From Sulfurospirillum sp036802865 (GTDB lineage: Bacteria; Campylobacterota; Campylobacteria; Campylobacterales; Sulfurospirillaceae): DNA of 64,000 bases. The notes under the pieces are model-generated. The model saw only the letters and a list, made by a program, of their open reading frames with translations. It ran no database searches and was not told the DNA's origin. The translations under genes and the position numbers were made by a program. The stretch lies in the NCBI RefSeq assembly GCF_036802865.1, contig NZ_DAIRVK010000001.1, forward strand, positions 496,001-560,000, in the 5' to 3' direction. Below are positions 1 to 7,907 of this stretch, one piece after another. Numbering within the stretch: position 1 is the first letter of the stretch; each line of letters opens with the position of its first letter.

Positions 1-118
1 ACCAATCTACAACCGTCTGTTCAGTAAGTTCATATTCATTAATCTTATCAACAATTTTTTTTAATGTTTCTTTAGACTGTTGAGACAACCAAGGATGCGA
101 AGATAAAATGCCATTCAT
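1..118 (-). CDS. Unknown protein, N-terminal fragment cut by window edge
   Basis: Reading leftwards from an ATG at 118 gives an open frame of 39 codons to the window edge, beginning MNGILSSHPWLSQQ and rich in Lys, Glu and Ile. An AGGGA ribosome-binding sequence lies 5-6 bases before the ATG, which supports a real start. There is no signal peptide or membrane segment in the visible part. I do not recognise the family and too little is present to assign one. Confidence 0.5.
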   Translation of the reverse strand, partial: MNGILSSHPWLSQQSKETLKKIVDKINEYELTEQTVVDW

Positions 119-181
119 TAAGAATCCCTAAATAATATTTTCATTAATTATATCACACTTCAAGCACGTGCTCTTAGCCAA

Positions 182-249
182 TAATTTTAATTTCTATATC
201 TAGTCACTTACAGTTCCAAACAAGTGACTAAGCAACGTAATTTTAATTT
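182..249. repeat. Inverted repeat flanked by 12-bp direct repeats
   Basis: The gap between the partial gene and the NERD gene remnant holds two copies of TAATTTTAATTT (182-193 and 238-249). Between them is a perfect 9-bp inverted repeat, TAGTCACTT at 201-209 and AAGTGACTA at 222-230, with a 12-base loop. No T-run follows, so it is not an obvious terminator. The rest of 119-247 shows no gene. Confidence 0.45.
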
Positions 250-448
250 ATACCCATTCATTAGACATATCATTTACAACATTTCTACACTTTGGATACC
301 CGCTACATCCGTAAAACGCTTCTGCTGTTTGTCTATTGTGTCTTAAAACCATCTCTTTGCCACATCGTGAGCATGTTTTAGTTGATGATGTTGGCGTTGG
401 TTTTGCATTGTATCGCTCATACAAGTTGGCAACATGTTCTCTATCGGT
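248..448 (-). pseudogene. Detached topoisomerase-type zinc ribbon of the NERD protein
   Basis: Directly after the stop codon of the NERD gene, in the same frame, translation continues for 66 codons to a second stop at 248-250. This stretch encodes TDREHVANLYERY, a Thr/Pro/Ser linker, then a zf-C4_Topoisom zinc ribbon with CSRCGKEMVLR and YGCSGYPKCR, four cysteines in the normal spacing. NERD proteins often end in this domain, so the two parts look like one ancestral gene of about 254 codons split by TAA at 449-451. There is no good start codon or ribosome-binding site for separate translation. It is a nonsense-interrupted gene, or a sequencing error at that codon. Confidence 0.7.
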
Positions 449-1012
449 TTAAAAGCTTTGTTTGAGGCGCTTTTGGTTTAGGGTTCCTATCGTCATGTTA
501 AATTGATAGGCGGAGAGTTTTTTTTCTTGGAAAGATTCAATGTAAGACGTGTATTTTGCATTGATAAAAACATTTTTTGGCATAGTTGTTTTAAACTCGC
601 AATCACCAATGAAAACAACGATTGGAATAATGCTTTCTGTGGGTAACGCTAATATCTCTTCTAAGGCTTTGGTATGGCGATAGTTTTGACGTAAAGGGTT
701 TTGAAAGCGGTGTTTTTCTTTAAAGATTTGCTGTGTCCACTTTTCTTGGTGCTCATCTCCAAAAATCCACCCTTTCATGTTTTTTGTCTCAATCACAAAA
801 ACGCTGAAGCGTGAGACAATGACATGATCTATTTGGGTGGTTGAGCCATCATTTAATTGCAAAGTGATGTTTTTAATATTGACATATTTTTCTTTGTCAA
901 GGCGCAAAGAAGTCGCAACATTGACCATAAATTCTCCAACTTTGCCTTCCATCCACGGTGTTTTAAATAAAATGCCTAGTACAAAAACAGAACCAAGAAA
1001 CCAGAAAATCAC
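449..1012 (-). CDS. NERD-domain protein with N-terminal membrane anchor
   Basis: This 187-residue protein starts at a GTG with AAGGA eight bases upstream. Residues 2-17 form a hydrophobic segment that probably anchors it in the membrane. A NERD (nuclease-related) domain follows: GEFMVNVATSLRL near 26, then DGSTTQIDHVIVSRFSVFVIETKN near 55-78, and the NPLRQNYRHTKAL segment near 105-117. The Asp and Glu of the QIDHV and FVIETKN motifs resemble the metal-binding acids of restriction-like nucleases; biological roles of NERD proteins are poorly known. The ORF ends at TAA 449-451, but the same frame continues into the zinc ribbon usually fused to this domain, so the product is probably truncated. 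Confidence 0.8.
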   Translation of the reverse strand: MIFWFLGSVFVLGILFKTPWMEGKVGEFMVNVATSLRLDKEKYVNIKNITLQLNDGSTTQIDHVIVSRFSVFVIETKNMKGWIFGDEHQEKWTQQIFKEKHRFQNPLRQNYRHTKALEEILALPTESIIPIVVFIGDCEFKTTMPKNVFINAKYTSYIESFQEKKLSAYQFNMTIGTLNQKRLKQSF

Positions 1013-1063
1013 TTTATTTTCCTTTACATGTAAAAAATAAAATCACCATTATTGTGTCTACTT

Positions 1064-1273
1064 TTAAACACCCACAACCTCAATCACATCCTCACCCACT
1101 TCAACTCTCTCACCCGAAACGATTTTAGCCCGTTTCCTCGTTTCCACTTCGCCATTTCGTGTAACTTGTCCTTCTTCGATAAGCGTTTTAGCGTGTGCAC
1201 CACTCTCGGCAATTCCCATCACTTTGAGCAGTTTAAATAACTCTATGTACTCTTCATCCAATTCAAATTTCAT
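1064..1273 (-). CDS. S4-domain RNA-binding protein
   Basis: This 69-residue protein (MKFELDEEYIELFKLLKV...) consists almost entirely of one S4 RNA-binding domain: FKLLKVMGIAESGAHAKTLIEEGQVTRNGEVETRKRAKIVSGERVEV. It resembles the YbcJ/YaaA group of small S4 proteins, which bind structured RNA, often rRNA. An ATG further upstream at 1312 would add 13 residues, but AAGGA six bases before the ATG at 1273 favours the shorter form. It is divergently arranged with rhlE. The precise RNA target cannot be read from the sequence. Confidence 0.85.
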   Translation of the reverse strand: MKFELDEEYIELFKLLKVMGIAESGAHAKTLIEEGQVTRNGEVETRKRAKIVSGERVEVGEDVIEVVGV

Positions 1274-1390
1274 TTTAATCCTTTTGTTTTGATAATAATA
1301 TCCGAATCTCACTTTACATGTAGACCGCTCAAACCTCCTCTAAAGTGAAAACATTCTACAATGGCACAAAGACTAAAAGGATGCTAAACG

Positions 1391-2623
1391 ATGCCATTTT
1401 CAACGCTCAAACTCTGCCCCGAAATCCAACAAGCGCTTGTGGAGGTGGGTTTTTCAGCACCAACACCGATTCAAGAAAAAGTGATTCCCCTTGTTTTGGC
1501 GCGTCAAGATGTCATGGCACGTGCGCAGACAGGAAGTGGGAAGAGTGCTTCGTTTGTATTGCCTATTTTGGAGCTTTGGAGTCAGAATAAGGGCGAGGGG
1601 AAAGCGAAGATAAAAGCGCTGATTTTAACGCCGACACGTGAGCTTACCACACAAGTGGCAGAAGCGTTTACGAGTTTTGGAAAGTTTTTACCAACGAAGC
1701 CAAAAGTGGTGAGCATCATTGGTGGGGAGAAGATCGGTGAGCAACTGTACGACATCCAGCAAGGGTGCGACATTGTAGTGGCAACATCGGGGCGATTGCT
1801 TGACATCATGAGTAAAAAGCAGATTAATTTAGCGCATGTGGAGTTTTTTGTCCTCGATGAGGCAGACAAGATGCTCGACCTTGGATTTGAGCAAGAGCTT
1901 AGCTCCATCCTTGAAGCCTTACCTGCCAAACGACAAAATCTTCTTTTTTCAGCGACTTATCCTGCGAAAATGCAAGCCATTGCCTCTAAGATAACCAAAA
2001 GCGCTGTGGACGTGAGCATCGAAGCAGAAGCCCCAACGGTGGCGTTGATACAACAGCGTGTCATTGAAGTCAGTCATGAAAACAGAGCGCCTCTGTTACG
2101 CCAACTTTTGCGCGAAAACAAATGGGAACTCGTTTTAGTATTTATGGCAAATAAACGCGCGTGTGACAATATCGCTGTCAAGTTTCGAAAGCATGGTTTT
2201 CGAGCCGAATCTTTTCATGGTGATCTCATCCAAGAAGACAGAGCGTGGACACTTAAGTCATTTAAAGAGCGAAAGATTCGCATTTTATTTGCCACCGACA
2301 TCGCTGCGCGAGGACTTGACATCGACGATGTGCACTGTGTCATCAACTTTGATTTGCCGCGTGCTACGGAAGATTACATTCACCGGATTGGGCGAACGGG
2401 GCGTGCGGGTAAAAAGGGCTTGGCTATCTCATTTATCGACCATGTTGATAAGGCACATTTTGCGTTGATTGAAAAACGATGTGGGATAAAATTTGAAAAA
2501 GAGCAGATCAAAGGTTTTGAGTTAGAAGGCGAAGCACCTCAAAAAGAGAAGGGAAGTGCGCCCATCAAAGGCAAGCGCAAAAGTAAAAAAGACAAGTTAA
2601 GAGAGCAGGCTGGAGAAGCCTGA
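1391..2623 (+). CDS. rhlE: DEAD-box ATP-dependent RNA helicase, RhlE type
   Basis: A 410-residue SF2 helicase that unwinds RNA duplexes, typically in ribosome assembly, RNA decay and cold adaptation. Motifs in order: Q motif GFSAPTPIQ (20-28), Walker A AQTGSGKS (45-52), PTREL (81-85), DEAD (156-159), SAT (187-189), ARGLD (306-310) and HRIGRTGR (331-338). The C-terminal tail is Lys-rich and short, as in RhlE rather than DeaD/CsdA. Start ATG at 1391 has AAAAGG ten bases upstream. It runs convergently into ycaO with a 10-base gap. Confidence 0.93.
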   Translation: MPFSTLKLCPEIQQALVEVGFSAPTPIQEKVIPLVLARQDVMARAQTGSGKSASFVLPILELWSQNKGEGKAKIKALILTPTRELTTQVAEAFTSFGKFLPTKPKVVSIIGGEKIGEQLYDIQQGCDIVVATSGRLLDIMSKKQINLAHVEFFVLDEADKMLDLGFEQELSSILEALPAKRQNLLFSATYPAKMQAIASKITKSAVDVSIEAEAPTVALIQQRVIEVSHENRAPLLRQLLRENKWELVLVFMANKRACDNIAVKFRKHGFRAESFHGDLIQEDRAWTLKSFKERKIRILFATDIAARGLDIDDVHCVINFDLPRATEDYIHRIGRTGRAGKKGLAISFIDHVDKAHFALIEKRCGIKFEKEQIKGFELEGEAPQKEKGSAPIKGKRKSKKDKLREQAGEA

Positions 2624-2633
2624 CTCACAACTT

Positions 2634-4256
2634 TTAAGCAACGATAGCCGCTTTTTTAACTTCGAGTCTATCGTACATATCGAGAATATTGACATAGTGT
2701 TGGTGTAGGCTTACATCGATGAGGTAGGCTTTACCATCTAAAATGTTTACGGCATGTTCGACTTTTTCTTTACCAAAAATGTCCCAAAGAGCACTCTCAT
2801 ATTCCGCCCAAACAAGTTCTTGCTCCCTTAAAGAGAGTATTTCGCACAGAAGCTTACTCATAGGGTTTTGACTAAAAGAGAGAAGCATTTGTGCCTCTTC
2901 ATAATTTTCCAAAAGCAGGTGAACTTGTGCTTTGAGGTCAATCATCTGAAAGTTTTGCTCGAAAATGACACCGATGTATTTTTCCATATTGAGGGAATCT
3001 TCAAGTGGGTCGATGGTTTCCAAAAGCACCTCATGGTTTTCCTCTTTAAAGTTGAGCACAGAAGAGCGAATGAATTTGCCGCAGTTACGGTTTTGGTAAA
3101 CCATGTCTTCAATGGGGTAAACCTCGGAGATGCTAGGTACGATCATCTGGCAAGAGTAAAAATTCAAGTAAGTGTATTCTCTTAAGTAAATCTCTTTGTC
3201 CATCGACTTAACGATGTCGCACAAAAAGGCGTATTCATCAGCACTTCCTGCACCTTCATAAGTCCAAGATGCGTACTCAAAACTTTTGGTTGCACTTAAA
3301 AAACCAAAGCCCATTTTACCGTTAGAGTCGATGAAGTGTGCTTCGAGGTTGAAGCTATCTTCCACGATGCTCATGTCAAATGTTGGCATCTCAAACGCGT
3401 CAAGATTTTCAACACCTCGTCCTTGCATCAGCTCACTCATGGTGCGCTCCAAAGAAACCTCTAAAATGGGGTGTGCGCCAAACGAGACAAACAGTGTACC
3501 ATTGCGTGGGTTAATGAGCGAGATGGCGGTTACGGGGAATTTCCCACTCAAAGAGGCATCTAAAATTTCGACGATAAAGCCCGCATTTCTAAGCTCTACC
3601 AAATCAGACTGGAGTTTTGGAAAAGAAGTGATGATGGCTTCTGGGTACTTTGGAAGTGCATAACCATTTTTAATGATTTCCATTTTGGCATGACGCTCAA
3701 AGATCTCGCTAAGTGCCTGTACTTTGGCTTCATCGGGGGTGTTGCCACTGGCGAGTCCATTGCTCACATAAAGATTGCTGAGGATATTGATGGGAATATA
3801 AACTTTTTCTTGACCAAAAAAGCTTTGAAACGGAAGTGCTACAACTTTGTCGTGGTAGTCACTGTTAAAGTCGACCAAGTCTTCGTTGCTCATATCATTC
3901 GACGGATTGTAGATACCATATAAAGAAGGACTAAGATACTCTCCGCCAAACTCAAATACTTTTTGGTCAGGATAGTACGCACGGTTTGGAAGATGAAAGT
4001 CGATGAAACAGTTATTGGTTTGAAGGCGCTCGATATATTCGCCCAGTGCACTTGCTTTGGAAGAAAGAGAAAGCGTACCTTTCCCGTTAGAATAAATATG
4101 ATTAGGTGCTTCAACAGAGGCAAGATTGACGGAGTAGCAGTTTTTAAGAGGGTGTTTTTCACTTGCAAAGGTCATGCCACAGCCAAGATCGCTTAAAACA
4201 GTTTCCATTTTTAAAATAGAGGCTTCGAGTGACGCATTTTTTGAGAGTATGTTCAT
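2634..4256 (-). CDS. ycaO: YcaO-domain protein (ribosomal S12 methylthiotransferase accessory factor type)
   Basis: A 540-residue YcaO protein. Typical ATP-binding signatures are visible: SSKASALGEYIERLQ (65-79, the SxxxExxER pattern) and GLASGNTPDEAKVQALSEIFER (167-188, a second Glu-rich motif). YcaO enzymes use ATP to activate backbone amides. The E. coli-type protein of similar size (586 aa) assists RimO-dependent beta-methylthiolation of ribosomal protein S12, although that role is not proved mechanistically. No precursor peptide or azole dehydrogenase gene lies nearby, so a natural-product (TOMM) role is unlikely. AAGGA precedes the ATG by about 10 bases. The gene sits just downstream of ssrA on the same strand. 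Confidence 0.88.
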   Translation of the reverse strand: MNILSKNASLEASILKMETVLSDLGCGMTFASEKHPLKNCYSVNLASVEAPNHIYSNGKGTLSLSSKASALGEYIERLQTNNCFIDFHLPNRAYYPDQKVFEFGGEYLSPSLYGIYNPSNDMSNEDLVDFNSDYHDKVVALPFQSFFGQEKVYIPINILSNLYVSNGLASGNTPDEAKVQALSEIFERHAKMEIIKNGYALPKYPEAIITSFPKLQSDLVELRNAGFIVEILDASLSGKFPVTAISLINPRNGTLFVSFGAHPILEVSLERTMSELMQGRGVENLDAFEMPTFDMSIVEDSFNLEAHFIDSNGKMGFGFLSATKSFEYASWTYEGAGSADEYAFLCDIVKSMDKEIYLREYTYLNFYSCQMIVPSISEVYPIEDMVYQNRNCGKFIRSSVLNFKEENHEVLLETIDPLEDSLNMEKYIGVIFEQNFQMIDLKAQVHLLLENYEEAQMLLSFSQNPMSKLLCEILSLREQELVWAEYESALWDIFGKEKVEHAVNILDGKAYLIDVSLHQHYVNILDMYDRLEVKKAAIVA

Positions 4257-4341
4257 AATGTAAAAATTCCTTTTGGTTGCAACGCGATATGATAAAAATA
4301 GGTAAAAATTGAGTAGAGTTTGGAGTAACAGGGAGGGAATA

Positions 4342-4376
4342 GAAGTTTAAAACTTCCATTTTAACCGCGTTAAAAT
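4342..4376 (-). terminator. Two stacked hairpins downstream of ssrA
   Basis: On the minus strand, 10 bases past the tmRNA 3' end, ATTTTAAC and GTTAAAAT form an 8-bp stem (4358-4376). A second stem GAAGTTT/AAACTTC (4342-4356) follows directly. Both are AT-rich. They are likely to end or protect the ssrA transcript, although a classical long U-run is lacking. Confidence 0.5.
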
Positions 4377-4385
4377 CAATTCGAA

Positions 4386-4761
4386 TGGTGGAGATGTGGG
4401 GGATTGAACCCCAGTCCAAAAATAGCCACCTATGACGTCTACATGCTTAGATATTGTTGATAGTGTTTAATTTTGCTTCGTACAACAATCAGAAAACTAC
4501 GCAAAACGAGCCTTTAACTTCGCTGCATGTAAAGGCGTTCATGCAGTATATCTATCATAGCTATGATACTTCCCAATCCTCCTTAGATAGCATTAAAGGG
4601 AGAAGCAGTCCTTATTTATTAAACTTAAGCAGCTAGTGCGTAAGCAGGACGATAGTTACTGTTGTTAGCAGTTATTGATTGAAGGTTGTGTAACGGAAGA
4701 CCCTCACTTCCGACATGCAGCCATAAGCTAAAACTACTCCTGTCGAAGCCATGTCATCCCC
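4386..4761 (-). ncRNA. ssrA: Transfer-messenger RNA (tmRNA)
   Basis: The minus-strand RNA begins GGGGATGACATGGCTTCGAC and ends with a tRNA-like T arm and an encoded CCA (TGGTGGAG on the plus strand at 4386-4393), the two halves of the alanyl-tRNA-like domain. The tag reading frame at 4669-4625 encodes ANNSNYRPAYALAA followed by TAA, which fits the Campylobacterota pattern (ANN...PAYA...AA). tmRNA with SmpB frees stalled ribosomes and adds this degradation tag. It is a one-piece tmRNA, not permuted. The 5' end is assigned by homology to the conserved GGGG start and may be off by a base. Confidence 0.95.
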
Positions 4762-4802
4762 ATTCGAGAAACGAATTTTACCATAATAAATAGGAATTTT
4801 GC

Positions 4803-4808
4803 TATAAT
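4803..4808 (+). promoter_or_regulatory. -10 box for lipoprotein gene
   Basis: A perfect TATAAT in the context GCTATAATCC lies 26 bases before the ATG at 4835. The upstream region is T/A-rich and has no clear -35 hexamer, as is usual for sigma-70 promoters in this phylum. Confidence 0.6.
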
Positions 4809-4834
4809 CCGCAAAAATATATAAGGAATTTGTT

Positions 4835-5341
4835 TTGAAAAGAATCGTATCGTCTCTTTGTGTAGTGTTTTTGCTTTTATTTGCCCAAGGCTGTGTCAAT
4901 AAAAAACCTGCACCAGCGGCTTCTACACAAAATCGTGGAGAGAAACAAGATAATGTTAACCCAAAACTTTCTAAGCTTGTTGGTAAAAATTATGTTAAGG
5001 GAATTGTTCGTACATTAACCCAAGATCCAGCTGCACAAGCATGGAACTATGAAGTTGATGGAATTGATACGACCAATGGTAAATTGTCTTATGTGAATTT
5101 CAATCACAAATCAGTACTTGCAAATGAAAGTGATCTTGTCTATGTTGCGTTTGATGGTATGCGCGTAACCGAGATGTTTGTTATTAAAGAGGGATTTAAA
5201 AGCACCAAACGTGCTTCAACAACGCCACCAGTGAAGAAAAAAAGTTCAGGTAAAAATAGTGACGATGGTGGTGCAGGTAAACGCGACAAAGCACACCAAG
5301 TTGTAGGTGTTCCACAAGAAGAGACTGTTAAATTAAATTAG
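4835..5341 (+). CDS. Putative lipoprotein of unknown function
   Basis: A 168-residue secreted protein. Residues 1-19 form a lipoprotein signal peptide ending in FAQG|C with the lipidated Cys at 20. A Pro/Ala/Gln-rich spacer, a globular middle (about 45-130, LVGKNYVKGIVRTLTQDP...MRVTEMFVIKEGF) and a Lys/Ser/Gly-rich, probably disordered tail follow. I do not recognise a named family. It stands alone between ssrA and a convergent histidine kinase gene, with its own TATAAT promoter. Envelope location is well supported; function is unknown. Confidence 0.8.
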   Translation: MKRIVSSLCVVFLLLFAQGCVNKKPAPAASTQNRGEKQDNVNPKLSKLVGKNYVKGIVRTLTQDPAAQAWNYEVDGIDTTNGKLSYVNFNHKSVLANESDLVYVAFDGMRVTEMFVIKEGFKSTKRASTTPPVKKKSSGKNSDDGGAGKRDKAHQVVGVPQEETVKLN

Positions 5342-5425
5342 ATTTACTATTGTTAACCGATCGTTTACTTTGAGTTCCTATACTTCTCTTAGCGAATTTC
5401 ATATTTTCTTCTGAATTATGGAGAC

Positions 5426-7024
5426 TCAAAGAGGCAATCCGCCAAGCGCCTCTTTGAAACCTTTTTCTAACTCTATCGTAAAAATAGCTCCTCCATTTTC
5501 ATTTCTCGCCTCAAGTTTTCCTCTCATACTTTTCTCGATAATCAATTTTGCCATATAAAGCCCAATACCAGTACCTTCATTTTGCTCTTTAGTACTCATG
5601 TAAGGTTCAAAGATTTTTTCAATAGGTTCTATCTTAATACCACCACCATTGTCTTGAATGATGAGTCGAACAGTCGTTTCATCACTTTCTAGGCTAATCG
5701 TGATTTTTCCATCCCGTTTTCCTGAAGCGATAATGGCATCTTTAGCATTGGAAAGAAGGTTAAGCACAACTTGCTCATACTCACTTTTATAGCCCACAAT
5801 GTACTCATCGTGTAAGATATTAACCTCGATGGCTATCTCTTGGTTGGTGATAGACATACCAATAATACGCAAGACTTCATCGATAGACGTGTGGATGCTA
5901 AAGTTTTTTTTGTCTTTGTTCGGCATAAAAAAGTTACGAAAGTCATCGATGGTATGTGACATGTACTCGACAATGTTTTCCGCCTCGACACATTTGATCT
6001 CCATTGCAGATTTATCGAGTTTATCCATGTTGTATTTAAGCTTCAGTGTCATCAAAAGCGCTGAAAGCTGTGAAAGTGGTTGTCGCCATTGATGTGCAAT
6101 GTTGCTGATCATCTCTCCAAGAGCGATAAATTTAGACTTTTGGATCAACAGCTGTTCTTGTTCTCTATTTTTTTGAATTTCTTCAGAAACACGGCTTTCC
6201 AGTGTTCTGTTGAGATTTTCAAGTTCAAGTGTTTTTTGTTGCACTTGTTTGTGATAGTTATGTAAAAAGCGTTCAATCCGTTTACCGAGCATAACCGCAA
6301 AAGTGTTGGCGATGAGGGCAAAGAGTAAAAAAATGATAATGGCTGAGGTTACTTCTATCTTCATTTTCTTTTTAAAATCAGCCTTTGCGATATCTATTTC
6401 TTTGTCTATATCATCTGTATAGGCGCCCGCAGCAATGATGAGATTCCACTCTTTGTAGAGTTTAAAGTAAGAGACTTTGGGACGAATGATGTCACTCTCG
6501 GGCTTTTTATAGATGTAATCTACAAAAGAGTAGCCTTTTTCGTGAATATCTTGCAGGAAAATTTTGCGAAAAGCCTTACCATTTTCATCGGTATAAGCGT
6601 CGGAAATGTACTCACCTTCTAAATCAGGACGATTGGGATTGATAAGCATTTTGGCGAATTTATCGCCACCGCTTATCTGTTCAACCTGATAGACAAAAAT
6701 ATAGTTGTGTTCTTGCCCACCGTATCGGATATGACGAATCCAGTCATAGACTTCAAGTTTTAAACTCTCCAATGCTTGTTGGTTGTTGAGGTTGGTTCGA
6801 CTCTTTTTAAACTCTATAAATTCGATGATGGCATCAACTTCACGCTTAAGAACATTGCGCTTATTTTCAACAAAAGTTTTCTTGCTGTCTTCAATTTGTG
6901 CCTGTACGATTTCATACTGCTTGGTGATAAAAAAATAGCCATTAAAAAGCATTAAAGAGCTGATAATAAAGATGGTACTAAAGATGATGATATTAGAGAT
7001 ATTGCTCTCTTTAATAATTTTCAC
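5426..7024 (-). CDS. Membrane histidine kinase with periplasmic cache sensor
   Basis: A 532-residue sensor kinase. Two membrane spans (about 10-33 and 225-247) flank a periplasmic single-cache domain (about 40-215) with HNYIFVYQ, the INPNRPDLEGE segment and KLYKEWNLIIAAGAY, typical of sensors for small organic acids. A coiled coil (about 255-297) leads to the HisKA box with phospho-acceptor His311 in ISNIAHQWRQPL. The ATPase has an N box NLLSNAKDA (422-430), DNGGG (458-462) and GTGIGLYMAK (484-493). Translation starts at GTG with AGGAA upstream. The cognate regulator is almost certainly the divergent gene at 7103, and the neighbouring dctP suggests a carboxylate-type signal (inference). Confidence 0.9.
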   Translation of the reverse strand: MKIIKESNISNIIIFSTIFIISSLMLFNGYFFITKQYEIVQAQIEDSKKTFVENKRNVLKREVDAIIEFIEFKKSRTNLNNQQALESLKLEVYDWIRHIRYGGQEHNYIFVYQVEQISGGDKFAKMLINPNRPDLEGEYISDAYTDENGKAFRKIFLQDIHEKGYSFVDYIYKKPESDIIRPKVSYFKLYKEWNLIIAAGAYTDDIDKEIDIAKADFKKKMKIEVTSAIIIFLLFALIANTFAVMLGKRIERFLHNYHKQVQQKTLELENLNRTLESRVSEEIQKNREQEQLLIQKSKFIALGEMISNIAHQWRQPLSQLSALLMTLKLKYNMDKLDKSAMEIKCVEAENIVEYMSHTIDDFRNFFMPNKDKKNFSIHTSIDEVLRIIGMSITNQEIAIEVNILHDEYIVGYKSEYEQVVLNLLSNAKDAIIASGKRDGKITISLESDETTVRLIIQDNGGGIKIEPIEKIFEPYMSTKEQNEGTGIGLYMAKLIIEKSMRGKLEARNENGGAIFTIELEKGFKEALGGLPL

Positions 7025-7046
7025 AAAAAATTCCTGCCTTGACTGC

Positions 7047-7052
7047 TATAAT
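7047..7052 (+). promoter_or_regulatory. -10 box for response regulator gene
   Basis: TATAAT at 7047-7052 predicts a transcript starting near 7059. The in-frame ATG at 7064 would then have almost no leader, which supports translation from the ATG at 7103, preceded by AAGGG. Confidence 0.5.
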
Positions 7053-7102
7053 AAGGAAAAAGAATGATAGTGCTTCTTTTGAGAAATGTAAAGGGTTTGA
7101 AT

Positions 7103-7777
7103 ATGGATGAAAAGATGCTGAAAAAGCTTGCACCTTACAGAGTTTTATATGCAGAAGATGAGGTCGGTGTTCGAAAAAATGTCTCTGAACTTCTAAGCCT
7201 TCTTTTCAAAGAGGTTTATCTGGCAAATGATGGTGAAGAGGCGTACCAACTCTTCTTGCAGCATAAACCAGATCTTATTATTACAGACATCAAAATGCCT
7301 CATTTAAGTGGTATTGAGTTATCTAAAAAGATACGAGAGAGTGATAGTAAGGCACATATCATTATTATTACCGCCTATACCGAAGTTGATTTCATGCTTG
7401 AAGCGATTGAACTCTCTTTGCTTCGTTACATCGTTAAACCTATTACTGAGCCTAAGCTTTTTGATGCGCTTGAAAAGTTTTTACAGGCTAAAGAGAAAGC
7501 ACATCTTCAAGAATTAGCCCCCGATTGGTTCTACGATAGCCTTCAAAAGGTCGTCATCCACAATACACACGTTTACGAACTGACCAAAAAAGAAGCAAAG
7601 CTGATAGAGCTTTTGTTGCAAAAAGATTCAATTATTAGCTACGAAGAGATCGAACAAAAATTGTGGGAAAGCGAATATATGAGCCTTAACGCACTTCGCT
7701 TGATGATTAAAAATTTGCGTAAGAAATTACCTGAGGGTACATTGAAAAACATTCAAGGAATTGGTTACAAACTTTAA
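7103..7777 (+). CDS. OmpR/PhoB-type response regulator
   Basis: A 224-residue two-component regulator (MDEKMLKKLAPYRVLYAEDE...). The receiver domain (about 10-125) has acidic residues Glu18-Asp19, phospho-acceptor Asp62 in LIITDIKMP, Thr90 and Lys112 in VKP. The C-terminal half (about 145-224) is an OmpR-type winged helix: ELTKKEAKLIELLL, then SLNALRLMIKNLRKKL and the closing IQGIGYKL. It most likely takes phosphate from the cache kinase encoded divergently 78 bp away and controls local transport genes. An alternative ATG at 7064 also has a Shine-Dalgarno sequence but sits at the predicted transcription start. Confidence 0.9.
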   Translation: MDEKMLKKLAPYRVLYAEDEVGVRKNVSELLSLLFKEVYLANDGEEAYQLFLQHKPDLIITDIKMPHLSGIELSKKIRESDSKAHIIIITAYTEVDFMLEAIELSLLRYIVKPITEPKLFDALEKFLQAKEKAHLQELAPDWFYDSLQKVVIHNTHVYELTKKEAKLIELLLQKDSIISYEEIEQKLWESEYMSLNALRLMIKNLRKKLPEGTLKNIQGIGYKL

Positions 7778-7879
7778 AATAAAATTTCCTACCATATAAT
7801 AAGCGTTACCAAAAGAAGCTTTCTAGCGCATATTTAGGATGCACATCTCTTTTCCATCTCAAGATTGTTTATTTTCACC

Positions 7880-7885
7880 TATAAT
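7880..7885 (+). promoter_or_regulatory. -10 box for dctP
   Basis: TATAAT in ACCTATAATC lies 22 bases before the ATG at 7908. A second TATAAT at 7795-7800 lies further upstream. The position of the proximal box excludes the upstream in-frame ATG at 7839 as the start. Confidence 0.55.
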
Positions 7886-7907
7886 CAAAAAAAACATAGG
7901 AGTAAAC

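Noticed and set aside
2634..4256. Thiazole/oxazole-modified peptide (TOMM) gene cluster around ycaO
   Set aside because: No precursor peptide, dehydrogenase or exporter genes are adjacent; neighbours are rhlE and ssrA.
7064..7102. Longer N terminus of the response regulator from ATG 7064
   Set aside because: It sits at the predicted transcription start of the TATAAT at 7047, and the ATG at 7103 has a good ribosome-binding site and typical receiver N terminus. Not fully excluded.
7839..7907. Longer N terminus of DctP from ATG 7839
   Set aside because: It would place the promoter inside the gene and put 23 polar residues before a normal signal peptide.
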